DNA of 56,469 nt from NCBI GenBank assembly GCA_045642545.1, contig JAZUJB010000096.1:1-56469 (forward strand), written 5' to 3'. Shown piece after piece: positions 53,683 to 56,469 of this stretch (its first letter is position 1; each line of letters starts with the position of its first letter). A model generated the notes under the pieces. The model was not told the origin of the DNA and ran no database searches. It was given only the letters and a program-made list of their open reading frames with translations. A program made the position numbers and the translations under genes. The DNA comes from F23-B02 sp045642545 (GTDB lineage: Bacteria > Bacillota > Clostridia > Oscillospirales > Oscillospiraceae).

Positions 53683-53713
53683 AGTGAGTTCGAGTCTCGC
53701 CGGGGGTGCCATA
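53683..53713 (+). repeat. 31-bp direct repeat, copy 2 (tRNA-Arg 3' fragment)
   Basis: Perfect copy of the T-arm, 3' acceptor strand and CCA of tRNA-Arg without the rest of the gene. Layout of a displaced attachment site left by an element that integrated at the tRNA 3' end, or of a partial tRNA duplication. Confidence 0.9.
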
Positions 53714-53745
53714 AAAAAGGAAGTCCGTTTCGGACTTCCTTTTTT
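53713..53745. terminator. Bidirectional terminator
   Basis: A 15-bp stem (53713-53727 with 53731-53745), TTT loop, A/T runs on the flanks. On the minus strand it ends the gene at 53754; on the plus strand it follows repeat copy 2 as a tRNA terminator would. Confidence 0.9.
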
Positions 53746-53753
53746 ATTTTCAG

Positions 53754-54794
53754 TTACATATTTTCGTAGAAGATAGCTCTTGCGATGGAGAAGCAGGTCA
53801 TAAATACCATGTCAAGGTCGGAATTACTGCACTCTACGCGGAACAGACCGTTTACGGGTATCCTGGAGAGCGGGTTCCCGGAATTGCCGTTGAGAATCTC
53901 GGTGCCTGCGGTTTCGATGTATGCGACCTTAACTCCGTAGTGGAGAACATCGAAGCAGGGCTTTATGCCATTCATTCTGAAATCAAAGCCGAAGCCTTTT
54001 GCTGCGAGATACTCCCAGTTGCTTACACCGTCAATGGTGAATGATGAGCTGATGGGAACTTCGTAGCTGAAGTGGCCTTGACCCAGACCCACAGACTTTG
54101 AAATGGTGTGTCCGATTTCCATTGTCTTGACGCTATATGAAATGTGATTGATGAACTCAAATTCAAAGGGCTTTGCTACGGAGAACCTGGTCATATTTGC
54201 TTCGTAAATCTTACGATGCTCGGCATCTTCAAGCTGATAACCCTGCTTAATGTTTTTGTCAAAGTGGAATACATAGCTGTTTGTCGGCTCAGCGCTGTTT
54301 CTGATTTCTTCAATCTCTTCCTCGGAAACATTGCTCATATCTACGCGATTGTACTCGTTCATATCGGAAGAACGCTGCTTAATGCTCTTGACTGTAGAGA
54401 TGATGCCGGCGACAAATGCGATGACACCCACCGCAAGAACGATGTAGACAATAAATCCGGAGCCGGGAGCCTGTATGTGAGAGGGATCGGCGGGATCGTA
54501 TTCAATGTCCACAGTGTCGCCGACAGCCATAGATGAGTTGTAGCTGCCGTATTCAATGTTTTTGTAGTCTACACCGTCGACTGTGTAGTCAACGAGAACG
54601 GTATATACATCAGTCTCCTGAGCAAGATCATATTCGGACTGAATGTCAACAATCGTTGCGGTTGCGGGGACATATTCAACCTTCGGGCCACGCATCATAA
54701 AAATGCTGATTACTACAAACAGAAGACCTATAATCATCAGACCGATGGCAGCTCTTGTTCTTGCTGCTTTTCTGAATTTGTTGAGAATTTCCAT
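53754..54794 (-). CDS. DUF3592-like two-TM protein with C-terminal beta-rich domain
   Basis: A 346-aa membrane protein. TM1 at about 17-34 and TM2 at about 112-134 enclose a beta-rich loop (VPATATIVDIQSEYD, YTVDGVDYKN) of DUF3592 type. After TM2 comes a cytoplasmic domain from about 170 with tandem strands (YVFHFDKNIKQGYQLEDAEH, EIGHTISKSVGLGQ) that may have a Tubby/LURP-like fold; this is an inference from the pattern. AGGA eight bases before the ATG. Monocistronic. No function assigned. Confidence 0.75.
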   Translation of the reverse strand: MEILNKFRKAARTRAAIGLMIIGLLFVVISIFMMRGPKVEYVPATATIVDIQSEYDLAQETDVYTVLVDYTVDGVDYKNIEYGSYNSSMAVGDTVDIEYDPADPSHIQAPGSGFIVYIVLAVGVIAFVAGIISTVKSIKQRSSDMNEYNRVDMSNVSEEEIEEIRNSAEPTNSYVFHFDKNIKQGYQLEDAEHRKIYEANMTRFSVAKPFEFEFINHISYSVKTMEIGHTISKSVGLGQGHFSYEVPISSSFTIDGVSNWEYLAAKGFGFDFRMNGIKPCFDVLHYGVKVAYIETAGTEILNGNSGNPLSRIPVNGLFRVECSNSDLDMVFMTCFSIARAIFYENM

Positions 54795-54824
54795 ACTGAC
54801 TGTCCTTTCGTATTATATTCAAAA

Positions 54825-54853
54825 ATTTTAGACTTCTTCCAAATGACTGTCAA
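54825..54853 (-). promoter_or_regulatory. Sigma-A promoter of the DUF3592-like gene
   Basis: On the minus strand: TTGACA (54848-54853), 17-bp spacer, TAAAAT (54825-54830). The -35 box overlaps the stop codon of the upstream alkyltransferase-like gene. Confidence 0.8.
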
Positions 54854-55143
54854 CCGAGCCAGCGGCACTTTTCCATATCAACTCTGCCGTCGGGCAGGAA
54901 GGGAATACCCTCAGCCTCAAGCCGCGCTCTGCGAAGCTCGGCGTATTCGCCGCCCGTAATCTCACCGTCAGCCTTGACGACTCTCTGCCACGGTAGCTCA
55001 TCGGGGCAGCAACGCATTGCCCATCCGACCTGCCTTGCTGCTCTCGGAGAACCGAGCATCCAGGCGAGCTGACCGTATGATACTACCTTGCCGTACGGTA
55101 TTTTTTCAACAATGCCATATACCTGCTCAAAAAACGGTTTCAT
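54850..55143 (-). CDS. Alkyltransferase-like protein (ATL, MGMT fold)
   Basis: A 97-aa protein with the DNA-binding fold of O6-methylguanine-DNA methyltransferases. The active-site motif is PWQRVV: Trp takes the place of the acceptor Cys of PCHRV. This is the mark of ATL proteins, which bind O6-alkylguanine and hand it to nucleotide excision repair instead of repairing it. MKPFFEQVYGIVEKIPYG is the conserved N-terminus; AGGAG lies before the ATG at 55143. Monocistronic with a near-consensus promoter. Confidence 0.9.
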   Translation of the reverse strand: MKPFFEQVYGIVEKIPYGKVVSYGQLAWMLGSPRAARQVGWAMRCCPDELPWQRVVKADGEITGGEYAELRRARLEAEGIPFLPDGRVDMEKCRWLG

Positions 55144-55171
55144 AAAAATCTCCTGAAATATCAATGTGCAA

Positions 55172-55200
55172 ATTATAGCACATAGTGGATATCTAGTCAA
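55172..55200 (-). promoter_or_regulatory. Sigma-A promoter of the ATL gene
   Basis: On the minus strand: TTGACT (55195-55200), 17-bp spacer, TATAAT (55172-55177). The -35 box adjoins the hypA terminator. Confidence 0.88.
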
Positions 55201-55233
55201 AAAACAGCGCTCAGAGAATAACTCTGAGCGCTG
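55198..55233 (-). terminator. Intrinsic terminator after hypA
   Basis: CAGCGCTCAGAG (55205-55216) pairs with 55222-55233; on the minus strand a run of T follows (complement of 55199-55204). Confidence 0.88.
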
Positions 55234-55239
55234 AGTTTG

Positions 55240-55581
55240 TTAATACGCTTCAATTTCTTTTATAGTCAGGTCGCGGCCGGTCAGCGGATTGAGCTTATTG
55301 CCGCCGCACTCGGGACAGACAAGCTTTTCGAGGTCTGCTTCAAATACGGCTCCGCAGTCAAGACATTCCGCAGTGCCGGGTACAGACTCGACAACAAACT
55401 CGGTGTCGGCGTATGCCGTGCCGTCGGAAACAGCCACCCAGCAATCGCTGAGAAATGCGGGCATTACGCCCGAAAGCATACCGACCTCAACAGTGATTTT
55501 GTTAACGCCCTCAAGCTGTTCGTCCTTTACAATGCCGTCGACCATCTTAAGCAGTGCGTCGCATATACCAAGCTCGTGCAT
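55240..55581 (-). CDS. hypA: Hydrogenase nickel incorporation protein HypA
   Basis: A 113-aa metallochaperone that delivers nickel to [NiFe] hydrogenase (or urease). The N-terminal MHE binds nickel and CLDC ... CPEC (about 73-93) binds zinc. The ATG overlaps the stop of the upstream oxidoreductase gene by one base (TAATG), so the two are in one operon. The presence of HypA implies a nickel enzyme elsewhere in the genome. Confidence 0.92.
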   Translation of the reverse strand: MHELGICDALLKMVDGIVKDEQLEGVNKITVEVGMLSGVMPAFLSDCWVAVSDGTAYADTEFVVESVPGTAECLDCGAVFEADLEKLVCPECGGNKLNPLTGRDLTIKEIEAY

Positions 55582-56469
55582 TACTTCTTAACAGCCTTCT
55601 TGATGATGTTGCCGCTGCGCTTTACAAGACCCTCGGCCATCTTGATGGGCAAGGTCTCGAAGGTGCCTGCATGCCAGTTGCGAACCTTCTTGAGCTTGAT
55701 TGCATCAAACTTGCACTTTGTGGTGCAAAGACCGCAGCCGATGCACAGGTAATCATCAACCTTGGTTGCGCCGCAGCCGAGGCAGCGCGCGGTTTCCTTG
55801 CGTACCTGCTCCTCGGTGAAGGTAACACGCGTATCGGAGAAGGTGTTAGCCTTTGCCTCGTTGTAGCCGTGAATCTGACGCTTGCCGTGGTCAAAGCCGC
55901 CTACGCCGACAAGTGCGTGCTCTTTATCGAGCTCGCGGTAAATTCTGCGGTCGCGGCCTGCAGTGAGAGTCTGACCGGGATGTACATAGCGGTGCAGGGA
56001 GATAGCTGCTTCTTTGCCTGCTGCGATTGCATCGATTGCAAACTTAGGACCGGTGTAGACATCGCCGCCGACGAAGATGTCGGGCTGTGCGGTCTGATAG
56101 GTGAGCTCGTCAGCAATTGCGGTGCCCTTTTCGGTGGTCTTGAGCTCACCGATATCGAGCTTGCCCCAATCGACCTTCTGACCGATTGCGCAGATGACTG
56201 AGTCAGCCTTGACCTCGCCTGCATCGCACTTGAGTGCGCTGACCTTGCCGGCCTTGCCGATAATCTCAACGGGCTTGTGCTCGAATACGAACTTTACGCC
56301 CTCTGCCTTTGCCTCTGCAACCTCTTCAGGGTCAGCGGGCATATTCTCTTCTTTTCTGCGGTAAACGACGGTTACATCTGCACCGAGACGGATAGCAGCT
56401 CTTGCAACATCCATTGCAACATTGCCGCCGCCGATAACTGCAACCTTCTTGCCGAGCTCGACCTTGTTG
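55581..56469 (-). CDS. FAD/NAD(P)-dependent oxidoreductase with C-terminal Fe-S domain (5' end outside window)
   Basis: The last 295 or so residues of a GltD-like flavoprotein; the N-terminal part lies beyond the right edge. VIGGGNVAMDVARAA is a dinucleotide-binding motif, CAIGQKVDW and FVGGDVYTGPKFAIDAIAAG are the C-terminal FAD motifs. After them comes a cysteine-rich tail (ARCLGCGATKVDDYLC, IGCGLCTTKCKFDAI), a ferredoxin-like [4Fe-4S] module not present in plain GltD. It probably moves electrons between NAD(P)H and ferredoxin or a hydrogenase partner. Operon with hypA. Confidence 0.88.
   Translation of the reverse strand, partial: NKVELGKKVAVIGGGNVAMDVARAAIRLGADVTVVYRRKEENMPADPEEVAEAKAEGVKFVFEHKPVEIIGKAGKVSALKCDAGEVKADSVICAIGQKVDWGKLDIGELKTTEKGTAIADELTYQTAQPDIFVGGDVYTGPKFAIDAIAAGKEAAISLHRYVHPGQTLTAGRDRRIYRELDKEHALVGVGGFDHGKRQIHGYNEAKANTFSDTRVTFTEEQVRKETARCLGCGATKVDDYLCIGCGLCTTKCKFDAIKLKKVRNWHAGTFETLPIKMAEGLVKRSGNIIKKAVKK

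Overview
The window looks like chromosome from a Gram-positive, endospore-forming member of the Clostridia, probably an Oscillospirales/Ruminococcaceae-type gut anaerobe. This is an inference from gene content: PolC-type replicase, SigE/SpoIIGA, YabP-YabQ-DivIC-YabR, ECF transporter module, methionine gamma-lyase, HypA. By eye the GC content is close to half, and intergenic DNA is AT-rich. Genes are tightly packed, with many 4-nt ATGA stop/start overlaps, strong AGGAGG-type ribosome binding sites, and clear TTGACA-N17-TATAAT promoters and hairpin terminators.

Layout. 1-600: end of an rRNA operon (5S) and tRNA-Asn, tRNA-Met/Ile2 and tRNA-Trp. 600-6.3 kb: LysR regulator divergent from a CofE-like ligase, a zinc-ribbon membrane protein, methionine gamma-lyase and an HtrA protease. 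6.3-9.5 kb: GntR/ABC operon (YtrA-like) with a visible operator. 9.5-12.3 kb: M20 peptidase and YfcC-type carrier. 12.4-22.5 kb: rRNA methyltransferase, EcfA1-EcfA2-EcfT, TruA and a lipoprotein, then a coupled cluster of ClpE-like unfoldase, threonine aldolase, macro domain, rhomboid and DUF523. 22.6-24.0 kb: yabP-yabQ-divIC-yabR. 24.06-24.7 kb: a TGCA-rich non-coding stretch and a 26-codon membrane-peptide gene with its own promoter and terminator. 24.7-31.5 kb: RluA, potABCD behind a leader hairpin, then sigE and spoIIGA on the other strand. 31.5-41.8 kb: EamA carrier, then pyrH-frr-uppS-dxr-rseP-ispG-polC (cdsA and proS are absent). 41.8-43.3 kb: a transmembrane pseudokinase/C-type-lectin protein. 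43.4-46.9 kb: thiN-mnmG-mnmA. 46.9-50.3 kb: an IMP dehydrogenase of unusual type, and cysK-cysE behind a cysteine-codon-rich leader peptide and attenuator. 50.4-56.5 kb: large ABC fusion, tRNA-Arg with a duplicated 3' end, a two-TM protein, an alkyltransferase-like protein, hypA and a truncated flavin/Fe-S oxidoreductase.

The strongest candidates for something undescribed are: (1) the poly-cysteine leader peptide before cysK (48533-48768), where four RNA segments can form mutually exclusive pairings as in the trp attenuator; (2) the pseudokinase-TM-PTPE-repeat-C-type-lectin protein (41847-43250); (3) the TGCA-rich region plus 26-aa peptide (24097-24667); (4) the 31-bp duplication of the tRNA-Arg 3' end flanking a short, strongly structured segment (53524-53713). 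No CRISPR array, transposase, integrase or prophage gene was seen.
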